Notes: a model not told the origin generated them from the sequence alone. DNA of 46,398 nucleotides from an archaeon (GCA_027051165.1 JALTZZ010000090.1:1-46398); one strand, 5' to 3'. Positions 23,553 through 31,496 are shown, counted from the stretch's first letter. Made by a program: numbers and translations.

Positions 23553-24266
23553 ATGGGTAAAGGAAAAGTTATAAGTGTAGTTTCTGCAAAGGGGGGTGTC
23601 GGAAAAACAGTTGTTTCCTTAAATCTTGCTTTAAGTTTGCTTAGAGACTATGGGAAGAGAGTATTGGCTATAGATACAAACATGACATCTCCAAACCTGC
23701 ATCTATACTTAGGGATAATAGACATAATACCGTTCGGAATTCATCATGCACTTAAGGAGCCAAAAATAGCTAACGACTGCATATACATACATACATCCTC
23801 AGGATTGCACATGCTCCCAGCACCCCTTACAAAAACCGAGAAAATCGGTCTCGAAAATTTGAAAGATGTTGTAGATGAGCTGCGTGATAGATATGATTTT
23901 ATAATAATTGATACCGCACCGAATATAGAAAAAGATTTGAGAGATATAATACAAGCTTCTGACGAAATACTGCTTGTTGTAAATCCTTGGCTACCGATAA
24001 TAGTCAGCAACTTAAGGGTTGTAAAGGTTGCAGAAGAACATGGAGTTCCTATAAAAGTTGTTGTGAACAAATCTGGTAGAGATAGGGCGGAGATGTCCGA
24101 TGAGGAGATAAGAGATAGCCTCGGCTATAAAGTTTTTGCGAAGATTCCCGTTGATTTGGAAGTTTATCGAGGTGTAGAAAAGAGAAAGCCCCTTATAATA
24201 TGCAACCCCAAAGCTCGTGCAAGCGTAGCAATAAGAAATCTCGCAAAGCTCATCGTAAAAAATTAG
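23553..24266 (+). CDS. ParA/MinD family ATPase at the end of the surface-protein operon
   Basis: This 237-aa P-loop ATPase has the deviant Walker A Ser-Ala-Lys-Gly-Gly-Val-Gly-Lys-Thr at 11-19. A Walker A' Leu-Ala-Ile-Asp-Thr-Asn appears at about 38-43 (Asp-Thr-Asn instead of the more usual Asp-x-Asp), and Walker B is Ile-Ile-Ile-Asp-Thr-Ala-Pro at about 117-123. The family positions proteins or DNA by cycling between dimer and monomer. No clear C-terminal amphipathic membrane helix is present, in contrast to MinD at 26569. It lies 26 bp after the gene for a membrane-anchored surface protein with a cytosolic tail. A role in placing or assembling the surface complex is inference; no ParB partner is seen. 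Confidence 0.82.
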   Translation: MGKGKVISVVSAKGGVGKTVVSLNLALSLLRDYGKRVLAIDTNMTSPNLHLYLGIIDIIPFGIHHALKEPKIANDCIYIHTSSGLHMLPAPLTKTEKIGLENLKDVVDELRDRYDFIIIDTAPNIEKDLRDIIQASDEILLVVNPWLPIIVSNLRVVKVAEEHGVPIKVVVNKSGRDRAEMSDEEIRDSLGYKVFAKIPVDLEVYRGVEKRKPLIICNPKARASVAIRNLAKLIVKN

Positions 24267-24415
24267 TTTTAATAGAAAATTAATAAATAGTGGCAATTTG
24301 TCCATAATTTATAATTTAACAAGCACATATTCTTACAAATTTATAAAAGAAAAATCCTCTCTCGGAAATATCCCAATACGGTCATGTTCCTATATTATAA
24401 CGAAAACTATAAAAA

Positions 24416-24451
24416 TTTAAATATACAAAAACCAATTAACAATGGTTAATT
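24416..24451 (+). promoter_or_regulatory. TATA box and 18-bp operator-like palindrome before the KaiC-like gene
   Basis: TTTAAATATAC at 24416-24426 is a likely TATA box. AATTAAC-AATG-GTTAATT at 24434-24451 is a perfect inverted repeat with 7-base arms, placed over the predicted transcription start. This is the classic position of an archaeal repressor site. The leader to the ATG at 24524 would be about 75 bases. Confidence 0.5.
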
Positions 24452-24523
24452 AAGAGCAGTAGAGTAAGATTCGTTTAAAAAGTGTTGGAGGTCTTGTGGT
24501 CTGTGAACAACGGAGGGAGTAGT

Positions 24524-25225
24524 ATGTTCCCGAAATATTATTCAGTTATTGTTTCTGGACCTCCCGGTGTTGGCAAGCAGGACTTCTGCATAAGGCTTGC
24601 AGACAAGTTTCTTGAAAATGATGATACTGTTATTATGGTAACAACAGAAGTTCCGCCAGAGGACATTTTAGATGAGCTCGGTGAAGATGAGAATCTTTAC
24701 GTTTTTGATATATTTAGCTGGAGCGTTGGGAACATATTCTTTGGGGAGAGGGTTAAAAGGATAAATCCAAACTACTTGGATGAAATTTTGCGAGAGATCG
24801 GGAACATTGTTAAGGAGGTTGGAAAACCGGTTAAAGTTATATTTAGCTCCCTATCAACACTATTTTCACCTCTATTTCAGCATGAGAAAGAGTATTTAAT
24901 AAGGTTTTTCCAGATGCTTACTGTGAATATGAAAAACAGATACGGATTCATACTATATACGCTACACGAAGGTGTCCACGAACCGCACCTGATAAACACG
25001 CTTCTCTCGATGGTTGATGGGTATATTCAAATGCGTTTCTTTGAAACAGAGAAAGAAATAAAAAGACAATTTAGAGTTCATCACCTCAAGGGCGTAAAAG
25101 GGGTATCGCATGAATGGATAGACTTAAAAGCTGTTGATATATTTTTGGAGGTTGAAAATCAAGAAGAAAAGCGTAAAATGCAATTGGAAAGCGAAATGAA
25201 AAATGAAATGAACTTTAAATTTTAA
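24524..25225 (+). CDS. KaiC/RecA-like protein with degenerate nucleotide-binding motifs
   Basis: This 233-aa protein is related to single-domain archaeal KaiC-like proteins (RAD55, FlaH and similar). Gly-Pro-Pro-Gly-Val-Gly-Lys-Gln at 12-19 is a Walker A in which the essential Ser/Thr is Gln19. The strand where Walker B should lie reads Lys-Val-Ile-Phe-Ser-Ser-Leu-Ser, without the usual Asp. Hydrolysis of ATP is therefore unlikely. An N-terminal Thr-Thr-Glu-Val-Pro-Pro-Glu-Asp-Ile (about 40-48) fits the family. The C-terminus ends in a charged, possibly coiled-coil helix. GGAGGG lies six bases upstream of the ATG at 24524; an upstream in-frame GTG at 24482 would add 14 residues. It follows the surface-protein operon but has its own promoter. 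A scaffold or sensory role is inference. Confidence 0.65.
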   Translation: MFPKYYSVIVSGPPGVGKQDFCIRLADKFLENDDTVIMVTTEVPPEDILDELGEDENLYVFDIFSWSVGNIFFGERVKRINPNYLDEILREIGNIVKEVGKPVKVIFSSLSTLFSPLFQHEKEYLIRFFQMLTVNMKNRYGFILYTLHEGVHEPHLINTLLSMVDGYIQMRFFETEKEIKRQFRVHHLKGVKGVSHEWIDLKAVDIFLEVENQEEKRKMQLESEMKNEMNFKF

Positions 25226-25292
25226 CAAAGCTTGCTAAAACTTTGATCGTGTCTTAATTGGCAAAATTTTTTATAATCTTTATGTGGATAAA

Positions 25293-25300
25293 AATATATA
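25293..25300 (+). promoter_or_regulatory. TATA box of pgk, probable leaderless start
   Basis: AATATATA lies 26-33 bp before the pgk ATG at 25326, so transcription should start within a few bases of the codon. No ribosome binding site at normal distance is present, which fits a leaderless message. Confidence 0.5.
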
Positions 25301-25325
25301 TTGCAGAATTGAAAAATAGGTGGAT

Positions 25326-26558
25326 ATGAACGAATTTGCAACAATGCAAGAGTTTGATTTTGATGGCAAAACAGTTTTGATAAGATTAGACATAAACTCT
25401 CCGATGGATCCGAGAACACACAAAATTCTTGACGACACAAGAATAAGAGCTCACATTCCAACGCTTAGGGAGCTGGAAGATGCAAAGGTTGTCGTTCTTG
25501 CACATCAGAGCAGACCGGGGCTTGAGGACTTTACCACCTTAAAACCGCATGCAGATAGGCTCAGCGTTCTTCTCGGAAGGGATGTAGAATATATAGACGA
25601 GGTTTTTAGTTCGAGGGTTAAGAAAAAGATAGATGAGCTTGAAAAAGGAGATGTTTTAGTTCTTGAGAACGTAAGATTCTGCTCAGAAGAGGTTAGTGAA
25701 TATGTTGTAAAAAGAAGAGCTGAAGAACAGATAAACACTCATTTAGTTAAAAAACTTAGTTCTTATGTAGATTTTTATATAAATGATGCATTTGCAGTAA
25801 GTCATAGAAATCAGCCAAGTGTTGTAGCTTTTCCTGTAGTTCTTCCAAGTTGTGCCGGTTTTCTCCTTGAAAAAGAAGTTAAAACCCTTAGTTATGTTTT
25901 GAACTTTAAAGAAAGTCCGAGAGTATATATATTTGGTGGTGCAAAGGTTAAAGATACTTTTAAGGTTATAAAAAACATTCTTGAGAAGAATAGGGCTGAA
26001 TACATACTAACAAGTGGTATTGTCGGAAATCTCTTCCTTTTAGCGAACGGCGTTGATATAGGTAAGGAAAATATAAAGCATATTGAAAAGGAAAGTGCCG
26101 TAAAGCTTGTTGATGAAGCAAAGGAGCTCCTTAAGAAATATAAAGAAAAAATTATTCTCCCAAGAGATTTTGCATACCTAAAAAGTGGAAAAAGAAAAGA
26201 GGCAAGCATAAATCATGTTAACGGAAGGATAATAATGGATATAGGCATGCAGACTATTGCAGAATATACAGATATAATAAAGAAGGCAAAACTCGTTGTA
26301 GCAAATGGTCCAGCGGGGGTTTTTGAAATAGAGGAGTTTTCTCTTGGAACAAAAGAGATATTGAGAAGCATGGCTAAGAGTAATGGTTTCAGCATTATAG
26401 GCGGTGGACATTTAATAGCTCTCGCAAGGAAACTTAAAATAGTAGATAAGCTATCCTTTATGAGCACTGCTGGAAAAGCCATGCTTTTATTCCTTGCAGG
26501 TGAAAAACTTCCTGCTTTAGAAGTTCTTAAGAAATATTCGAGAAGAACTATGGGGTGA
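25326..26558 (+). CDS. pgk: Phosphoglycerate kinase
   Basis: This 410-aa enzyme transfers phosphate between 1,3-bisphosphoglycerate and ADP in glycolysis and gluconeogenesis. The canonical blocks are visible in archaeal form: Leu-Ile-Arg-Leu-Asp-Ile-Asn-Ser-Pro near the N-terminus, Leu-Glu-Asn-Val-Arg-Phe at about 115, Asn-Asp-Ala-Phe-Ala-Val-Ser-His-Arg at about 151, Phe-Gly-Gly-Ala-Lys-Val, Gly-Pro-Ala-Gly-Val-Phe-Glu and Ile-Gly-Gly-Gly-His. The usual phosphate loop Ser-Thr-Gly-Gly-Gly reads Ser-Thr-Ala-Gly-Lys here, a variation to note. A GTG at 25320 is a possible earlier start. minD follows after 10 bp, so pgk heads the pgk-minD-dapL unit. It acts next to ApgM (5442-6641) in the same pathway. 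Confidence 0.93.
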   Translation: MNEFATMQEFDFDGKTVLIRLDINSPMDPRTHKILDDTRIRAHIPTLRELEDAKVVVLAHQSRPGLEDFTTLKPHADRLSVLLGRDVEYIDEVFSSRVKKKIDELEKGDVLVLENVRFCSEEVSEYVVKRRAEEQINTHLVKKLSSYVDFYINDAFAVSHRNQPSVVAFPVVLPSCAGFLLEKEVKTLSYVLNFKESPRVYIFGGAKVKDTFKVIKNILEKNRAEYILTSGIVGNLFLLANGVDIGKENIKHIEKESAVKLVDEAKELLKKYKEKIILPRDFAYLKSGKRKEASINHVNGRIIMDIGMQTIAEYTDIIKKAKLVVANGPAGVFEIEEFSLGTKEILRSMAKSNGFSIIGGGHLIALARKLKIVDKLSFMSTAGKAMLLFLAGEKLPALEVLKKYSRRTMG

Positions 26559-26568
26559 TATAAAAGAT

Positions 26569-27324
26569 ATGGGCAGAGTAATTGTTGTTGCAAGTGGAAA
26601 AGGTGGCGTAGGGAAGACAACTATAGCGGCAAACTTAGCTGTTGCTCTATCATTATACAAGAGGGATGTGGCTGTTCTTGATGCTGATATTGTTATGGCA
26701 AATCTTGAAATAATACTTGGCATTAAATCCCCACCGGTAGCTCTTATAGATGTTTTAAAGGGTGAGGTTGATATAAAAAAAGCTATATATAGAGGACCTG
26801 CTGGAGTAAAGGTAATACCGGCTGGAATTACGTTGGACGGATTCAACGAGGAGAACATGGCGTTTCTGAGAGCGTGCATGCGTGATCTCGTTGAAGAGCT
26901 TGACATACTCGTTGTAGATGCACCAGCTGGAAGAGATGCAGCCATGGTTATGGATGAAAATCAGGAGGTTCTAATCATCACAACACCTCATGTAAGCTCT
27001 ATAAGTGATGCCCTTAAAATGAAGATGCTTGCTGAAAGCATGGGAGCAAGTGTAATAGGGGTTATAGTAAACATGGTTGAAGGTAAAAAAAGAGAGGTAA
27101 GCATACCAGATATAGAAAAAGCCATGGGGGCAAGTGTTATATCTATAATTCCGAAAGATGAAAAAGTTGAAGAAGCCCTCGCTAAGGAGGTTCCCTTTGT
27201 ATTGAAGTATCCGAATTCAAAAGCAAGTAGAGCTGTAATAAATCTTGCTGCAATGCTTATCGGAGAAGAACCTATGTATAAAGAAAGCTTTTTCGAGAAA
27301 ATTCTTAGAATATTTAAGAGGTGA
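26569..27324 (+). CDS. minD: Septum-site type ATPase MinD with a membrane-targeting C-terminus
   Basis: This 251-aa member of the MinD family has deviant Walker A Ser-Gly-Lys-Gly-Gly-Val-Gly-Lys-Thr at 9-17. Walker A' Val-Leu-Asp-Ala-Asp-Ile lies at about 37-42 and Walker B Leu-Val-Val-Asp-Ala-Pro-Ala-Gly-Arg-Asp-Ala at about 112-122. The last 13 residues, Glu-Ser-Phe-Phe-Glu-Lys-Ile-Leu-Arg-Ile-Phe-Lys-Arg, form an amphipathic helix with a hydrophobic Phe/Ile/Leu face and basic residues, like the membrane-targeting sequence of bacterial MinD. No MinE or MinC is seen. In archaea such proteins place surface machinery; which one is served here is not known. It sits between pgk and dapL with 10-bp and 4-bp gaps, so all three are co-transcribed. 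Confidence 0.85.
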   Translation: MGRVIVVASGKGGVGKTTIAANLAVALSLYKRDVAVLDADIVMANLEIILGIKSPPVALIDVLKGEVDIKKAIYRGPAGVKVIPAGITLDGFNEENMAFLRACMRDLVEELDILVVDAPAGRDAAMVMDENQEVLIITTPHVSSISDALKMKMLAESMGASVIGVIVNMVEGKKREVSIPDIEKAMGASVISIIPKDEKVEEALAKEVPFVLKYPNSKASRAVINLAAMLIGEEPMYKESFFEKILRIFKR

Positions 27325-27328
27325 GGGA

Positions 27329-28471
27329 ATGATATCCGAAAATCTAAAAAAGCTGCCACCGTATCTTTTCGATGAGCTTGACAGAAAAGCTGAGGAAAAG
27401 AGAAGAGAGGGTATTGATATAATAGATTTTGGGGTAGGAGATCCAGATATTCCTACGCCTGAGCACATAGTTAAAGCATGCTGTGAAGCGGCAAGAAAAA
27501 AAGAAAATCACAGGTATCCGAGCTATGAAGGGAAGCTTGAGTTTAGGCAAGCTGTAGCTGAAAGGTTTAAGGAAGATTTTGGTGTGGATGTTGATCCTGA
27601 AAGGGAGATAATATCCCTCATAGGATCAAAAGAAGGGATACACAACGTTCACTTTGCATTTTTAAACAGAGGAGATTATGTTCTATATCCAGATCCCGGC
27701 TACCCAGTATATAAAACAGCTCCAATTTTTGCCGGCGGAATTCCATACAAAGTTCCACTTCTTGAAGACAACGGTTTTCTTCCAGATTTGGAAAAAATTC
27801 CCAAAGAAGTTGTTAAAAAAGCTAAGATTATGTGGATAAACTACCCAAACAATCCCACCACGACGGTCGCTGAGGTAGAATTTTACAAAGAAGTTGTTGA
27901 CTTTGCAAGAGAGAATGGGATCATAGTGTGCTCCGACGAAGCATACAGTCATATCGTTTACGATCACAAATACAGAACGATACTTCAAGTTGAAGGTGCT
28001 AAGGATGTGTGCATAGTTTTCAACTCTCTCTCAAAGACATACAACATGACTGGCTGGAGAATAGGCTACGCCATAGGTGGAGAGGAGCTTATAAAAGCCT
28101 TCAGAAAGGTGAAGACAAATGTAGACTCAGGAGTCAGCAATATTATACAAGATGCTGCCATTGTTGCCCTTCGCTCATCTCAGGAATGTGTTAAGAAGAA
28201 CGTTGAAATATACAGAGAGAGAAGGGATGTTTTAGTAGAGGGATTAAAAAAGCTTGGATTTAAGTGTGAAAAGCCGAGAGGAACTTTTTATCTATGGCTT
28301 AAGGTTGAGGGAAGCTCTATCGAATTTGCAAACAGGTTGCTTGACGTAGGAGTTCTCGTAACCCCCGGCATAGGCTTTGGGGAGCACGGCGAAGGCTATG
28401 TGAGATTTGCACTAACGCAGAGTGTTGAAAGGATAAAAGAAGCATTAGAAAGAATGGAGGAGATTTTTTAA
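27329..28471 (+). CDS. dapL: LL-diaminopimelate aminotransferase
   Basis: This 380-aa class I PLP aminotransferase converts tetrahydrodipicolinate directly to LL-diaminopimelate for lysine synthesis. The N-terminal Leu-Pro-Pro-Tyr-Leu-Phe, Phe-Gly-Val-Gly-Asp-Pro-Asp-Ile-Pro-Thr-Pro, and the Ser-Lys-Glu-Gly-Ile-His stretch are typical of DapL. The PLP lysine is Lys236 in Ser-Leu-Ser-Lys-Thr-Tyr-Asn-Met-Thr-Gly-Trp-Arg. The ATG at 27329 has GGTGAG a few bases upstream and lies 4 bp after minD; a longer in-frame reading from 27245 overlaps minD and is rejected. dapA lies 10 kb further on, at 38167. Related aminotransferases of similar sequence act on other amino acids, which is the main alternative. 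Its 3' end overlaps the convergent PHP gene by 27 bp. Confidence 0.85.
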   Translation: MISENLKKLPPYLFDELDRKAEEKRREGIDIIDFGVGDPDIPTPEHIVKACCEAARKKENHRYPSYEGKLEFRQAVAERFKEDFGVDVDPEREIISLIGSKEGIHNVHFAFLNRGDYVLYPDPGYPVYKTAPIFAGGIPYKVPLLEDNGFLPDLEKIPKEVVKKAKIMWINYPNNPTTTVAEVEFYKEVVDFARENGIIVCSDEAYSHIVYDHKYRTILQVEGAKDVCIVFNSLSKTYNMTGWRIGYAIGGEELIKAFRKVKTNVDSGVSNIIQDAAIVALRSSQECVKKNVEIYRERRDVLVEGLKKLGFKCEKPRGTFYLWLKVEGSSIEFANRLLDVGVLVTPGIGFGEHGEGYVRFALTQSVERIKEALERMEEIF

Positions 28472-29284
28472 TTTTTTAGCCTTCCACCTTAGGTATATGT
28501 CGCCGAATATGTTTGCAACGATTGAAAATGGTGTTGTCATAAAAATTAAGCCGCTCAGCATTAACAAGAACTTTTTTCTTGGCTCAACATCCTCTTTAAC
28601 AAGCTTTAATTCCGATTTATAAACTACTTTATAGCTCCAAAGAAAAACATCTATTAATGGGGTTTTTCTACCACCAAAACTTGTCTTTGCTTTTTTTATT
28701 GCATAGTAGAGATCTTCTGCACAGCTTCCCTTAAAAATAGTGTATCCATATCCAACCATTCTTGCACAGTGTGCATCGCTTGCTCCAATTAGGGCTTTGT
28801 TCATTTTAAGAGCTTTCTGCAGAGCTATTGAGTTCGCAATTCCGTCTCTATGATATGCATTGAAGACCTCGATTCCGTCTATATCAAGGGACATTATCCT
28901 ATCTTTTAAGCTGTTTAAGAGAGGACTATAGGGATGCGGAGCTAAAGCTAAGCCTCCCTGATCGTGTATAAGCTCTATGGTTTCTTCTGCCGAAAGACCT
29001 TCTTTTATCTCTTCGTTTAGGAAAATTCCAATTATCTCGCCTTCGTTTGTTCTTATCTCGCTTCCAACAATAACCTCTACACCATATTCTTTTGAAAGTT
29101 TCTTTGCCTCTAAGCCACCTCTTATGGTGTTGTGATCTGTTATAGCTACTATGTCGATCCCTCTCTTTTTTGCATATTTTAGAACATTTTTAGGCTCCTC
29201 GACAGAATCTAAAAAAACAAGATACTTATATTTTGTTAATCCAGAGAATTTTGTATGAACGTGGAGGTCTGCTTTTAAGAACAT
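28445..29284 (-). CDS. PHP-domain metal-dependent phosphoesterase with a C-terminal membrane segment
   Basis: This 279-aa protein has a PHP domain (about 1-215) with Asp-Leu-His-Val-His-Thr near residue 6, Ile-Thr-Asp-His-Asn-Thr at about 48, His-Pro-Tyr-Ser-Pro at about 118 and Ser-Asp-Ala-His-Cys at about 169. These are the metal-binding histidines and aspartates of the PolX/TrpH-like family. Unlike most relatives, it ends with a hydrophobic segment (about 241-262, Leu-Leu-Met-Leu-Ser-Gly-Leu-Ile-Phe-Met) and a basic tail, so it is probably tethered to the inner face of the membrane. Substrates in the family range from nucleotides to histidinol phosphate; none can be chosen here. It follows the small unknown gene by 8 bp and may be the last gene of the CODH operon strand. 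Confidence 0.82.
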   Translation of the reverse strand: MFLKADLHVHTKFSGLTKYKYLVFLDSVEEPKNVLKYAKKRGIDIVAITDHNTIRGGLEAKKLSKEYGVEVIVGSEIRTNEGEIIGIFLNEEIKEGLSAEETIELIHDQGGLALAPHPYSPLLNSLKDRIMSLDIDGIEVFNAYHRDGIANSIALQKALKMNKALIGASDAHCARMVGYGYTIFKGSCAEDLYYAIKKAKTSFGGRKTPLIDVFLWSYKVVYKSELKLVKEDVEPRKKFLLMLSGLIFMTTPFSIVANIFGDIYLRWKAKKLKNLLHSF

Positions 29285-29292
29285 TCAATCAC

Positions 29293-29616
29293 CTAATACT
29301 GCCTTAGTTTTCCCATTTCTCTTGCCCAGTAGAACTCTTTAAGCCCATCGTCCAAAGATTTTGCATGTATTATTTTAACGTTTACATTTCCAAGCTCGCA
29401 GAACGCTGTGTAGTCGAGCACAATTATTTTTTTGCTTTCATCCTCAAAGCTTGCATTTATTTTTACTCTGTGAACTCTGTCAAGAATACTTTCTATTTCG
29501 TCTCTAAATCTTTCAAATGGTTCTATTGGATTTTTATTTAGCATCTCGTATAGTTCTTTAAATGATACATCAGCCTCTATTGAGGTATCGAGTGTATATA
29601 TAAATGCCTTACCCAT
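29293..29616 (-). CDS. Small conserved-looking protein of unknown function (107 aa)
   Basis: I do not recognise a family. The 107-aa protein is soluble, charged and mixed alpha/beta, with Phe-Ile-Tyr-Thr-Leu-Asp at the N-terminus and a central helix rich in Arg, Glu and Asp. A strand-like stretch Val-Lys-Ile-Asn-Ala-Ser-Phe-Glu-Asp and one cysteine (Phe-Cys-Glu-Leu) follow. The start is the ATG at 29616, which has GGTGGG upstream and overlaps the end of the Mut7-C gene by 8 bp; an in-frame start at 29643 is less well supported. It sits tightly between Mut7-C and the PHP protein. Coupling to both suggests a linked function, possibly in nucleic-acid processing, but this is inference. Confidence 0.6.
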   Translation of the reverse strand: MGKAFIYTLDTSIEADVSFKELYEMLNKNPIEPFERFRDEIESILDRVHRVKINASFEDESKKIIVLDYTAFCELGNVNVKIIHAKSLDDGLKEFYWAREMGKLRQY

Positions 29617-30094
29617 AGCTACCCACCGCTTTTCTTTCTGCATTTTCTATAGTTTCTTTTATGCTCTTCCAGTGTCCGCCGTGCCAGTATATCTTTCCAC
29701 ATTTCTTACATATCCAGAATTCATCTATATAGTTATATACCCTTTCTGGAACTCTGCCCTTAACCTTTTCTTTTTCTATTGGTTCAACGTCGCTGTTGCA
29801 TATTGGGCATCTCGCCTCTGCTGGGGTTTTATTGAATTTAAATCCTTTATTTATTAATTCGGCAATCTGATCATCTATTTCTTGTGATTTGACATATATA
29901 GCTTTTATACCCTTATTTATTGCTTTTTCGAACAGTTCTTTATCTCTTGTTATGAGAACTCTTGACAGTCTCTCTGCAGTGCCGAGAATTTCTTCGTCGC
30001 TGCATCTCATATATAGAACATCGTATCCGCTGAGCCTTAGATATCTTACAAGCCTTCCAAGCATGCTGTCTGCAATTATCTTAGGCTTTTCCAT
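29609..30094 (-). CDS. Mut7-C RNase-domain protein with a zinc ribbon
   Basis: This 161-aa protein belongs to the Mut7-C family, a PIN-like RNase fold followed by a zinc ribbon. The PIN-like part starts Ile-Ile-Ala-Asp-Ser-Met-Leu-Gly-Arg-Leu-Val-Arg-Tyr-Leu-Arg-Leu-Ser-Gly-Tyr and continues with Leu-Ile-Thr-Arg-Asp-Lys-Glu-Leu. The ribbon pairs Cys-Pro-Ile-Cys with Cys-Lys-Lys-Cys, then Tyr-Trp-His-Gly-Gly-His-Trp. The ATG at 30094 lies inside the end of cdhE (14-bp overlap); a start at 30115 is possible. The physiological RNA target is unknown. Its placement directly behind cdhE ties its expression to the CODH operon, perhaps only by read-through. Confidence 0.85.
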   Translation of the reverse strand: MEKPKIIADSMLGRLVRYLRLSGYDVLYMRCSDEEILGTAERLSRVLITRDKELFEKAINKGIKAIYVKSQEIDDQIAELINKGFKFNKTPAEARCPICNSDVEPIEKEKVKGRVPERVYNYIDEFWICKKCGKIYWHGGHWKSIKETIENAERKAVGSYG

Positions 30095-31481
30095 TTTTCT
30101 TCCATTTCTCTTCAATAAATTTCGGTATCCTTGAGGAATCTATAGGACCTACTAAAACACGCCAGCCGGTTATATCTTCTATTTCACCACTAAGCCTTGC
30201 TGCCATACCCGGTATTATTATTGTTTTATGATTAACTTTCTCATCAACTTTAAATTTTTCGAGATGCTCTTTAACTAAACTTGCAGTAAACTTAGCTCCA
30301 GCTAAAGCCGGTTCCACAGCTAAACCCTCGGTATCAAGCACTAAAATGTAGGCATCTACCTTTCCAGCCTCAACATCGCTTGCGACTGTATAGTATGTTA
30401 GTGCGAAGTTTGTTGTAACGAGGACTGGAGAGCTTTCATTAGGCTTTCCTATAGCATATAATCCCGGCTCTACTTGGATAGGAACCCTTGGATCTGTGTA
30501 TATGTTCTGTCTTAGCGTTAGCAATGGAAGGATTGCCCAAGTTTCTAATGTATGCATAAATATAATATCGGCATAGTTTAGCATGAGAGATGCAGCAAGA
30601 GAACTTTCGAGATGACTTGCTTTTATCGGATCGCTTTCAACAAGCCATGCTACCGTTGCGTTTCCCAATATAGGTTTTCCAAGAGGTTTGAATCCATCTT
30701 CTATTGCCGCTCTCCTTGCGGATATCATGTTTTCTATCGCTCTTGCAAGAGGTTCTCCTTGCGGATAAGTTCCAAAATCGAGGATTATATCGCTAACACC
30801 ATATTCTTCTATATCTTGAACGAGATCGCTCATTTTTTCGATATCTTCCTCATATACCACCAGAGGACAGTTATAATTTTTCGCAAGTTCGGCAAATTTC
30901 TTCCAATTATTCCTTGTAGCTGCATATATGAGGGGTCTTCTGTTAATAGCTATTCCCAAGCCGACTTCAATTATCTCTGGATTAAAGCTACATAGAGCAA
31001 TAGGCATCTTGGAGTTTTCGACAACTTTAAGCACAACTTCACCGAATCTAACCTCGTCGTTTGTTTTGCATCTGATAGCTATACCATCAAGCTTCAGCTC
31101 CTGACCAACTCGCTCAATTTTAAATTTGTTTATTCTCCTAACACGTTCTTCAATTTCTTCATCGCTCATATCGTCGCTTATATCAATGAAGAGAGCTGTG
31201 GGATTAAAAAACGTGAGCTCATGCCTGTATAAAACTTCCTCTCCTCCGACCTTTAACCCATCACCAATAACAACTTCTTTTATAGGAGGAGTTAAAAGTT
31301 CTATAAGCTTCTCCCTTTTCTCTTTATATTTATCTTCTTCAAATAAAACGGTGCAGTCTTCTACTTTCTTTTTTCTTTCTATCAGCTGACTTGCAAAAGC
31401 CATGCATGTGTCTGCACCACATTTCTTGCAGTTTATTCCTGGCAGCAACTTATATACCTCTAACGGGCTAATCCTTGCCAT
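30081..31481 (-). CDS. cdhE: Acetyl-CoA decarbonylase/synthase gamma subunit (large corrinoid Fe-S subunit)
   Basis: This 466-aa subunit of the corrinoid iron-sulfur protein carries the [4Fe-4S] domain at the N-terminus and a TIM-barrel methyl/cobamide-binding part. The cluster motif is Asn-Cys-Lys-Lys-Cys-Gly-Ala-Asp-Thr-Cys-Met-Ala-Phe-Ala at about 17-30 with the fourth Cys in Val-Glu-Asp-Cys at about 43. It moves the methyl group between tetrahydropterin and the acetyl-CoA synthase CdhC. The C-terminal half contains Gly-Leu-Ala-Val-Glu-Pro-Ala-Leu-Ala-Gly-Ala-Lys-Phe and ends in Gly-Pro-Ile-Asp-Ser-Ser-Arg-Ile-Pro. It is the last enzyme gene of the operon cdhC-cooC-cdhD-Fe-S protein-cdhE. 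The domain resembles the next upstream protein's N-terminus. Confidence 0.95.
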   Translation of the reverse strand: MARISPLEVYKLLPGINCKKCGADTCMAFASQLIERKKKVEDCTVLFEEDKYKEKREKLIELLTPPIKEVVIGDGLKVGGEEVLYRHELTFFNPTALFIDISDDMSDEEIEERVRRINKFKIERVGQELKLDGIAIRCKTNDEVRFGEVVLKVVENSKMPIALCSFNPEIIEVGLGIAINRRPLIYAATRNNWKKFAELAKNYNCPLVVYEEDIEKMSDLVQDIEEYGVSDIILDFGTYPQGEPLARAIENMISARRAAIEDGFKPLGKPILGNATVAWLVESDPIKASHLESSLAASLMLNYADIIFMHTLETWAILPLLTLRQNIYTDPRVPIQVEPGLYAIGKPNESSPVLVTTNFALTYYTVASDVEAGKVDAYILVLDTEGLAVEPALAGAKFTASLVKEHLEKFKVDEKVNHKTIIIPGMAARLSGEIEDITGWRVLVGPIDSSRIPKFIEEKWKKNGKA

Positions 31482-31496
31482 GTTATCACCCTGTTG

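Noticed and set aside
23553-24266. ParA as a plasmid partition gene and the region as an integrated plasmid
   Set aside because: No ParB, replication gene, integrase or attachment repeat is nearby, and the flanks are chromosomal housekeeping genes.
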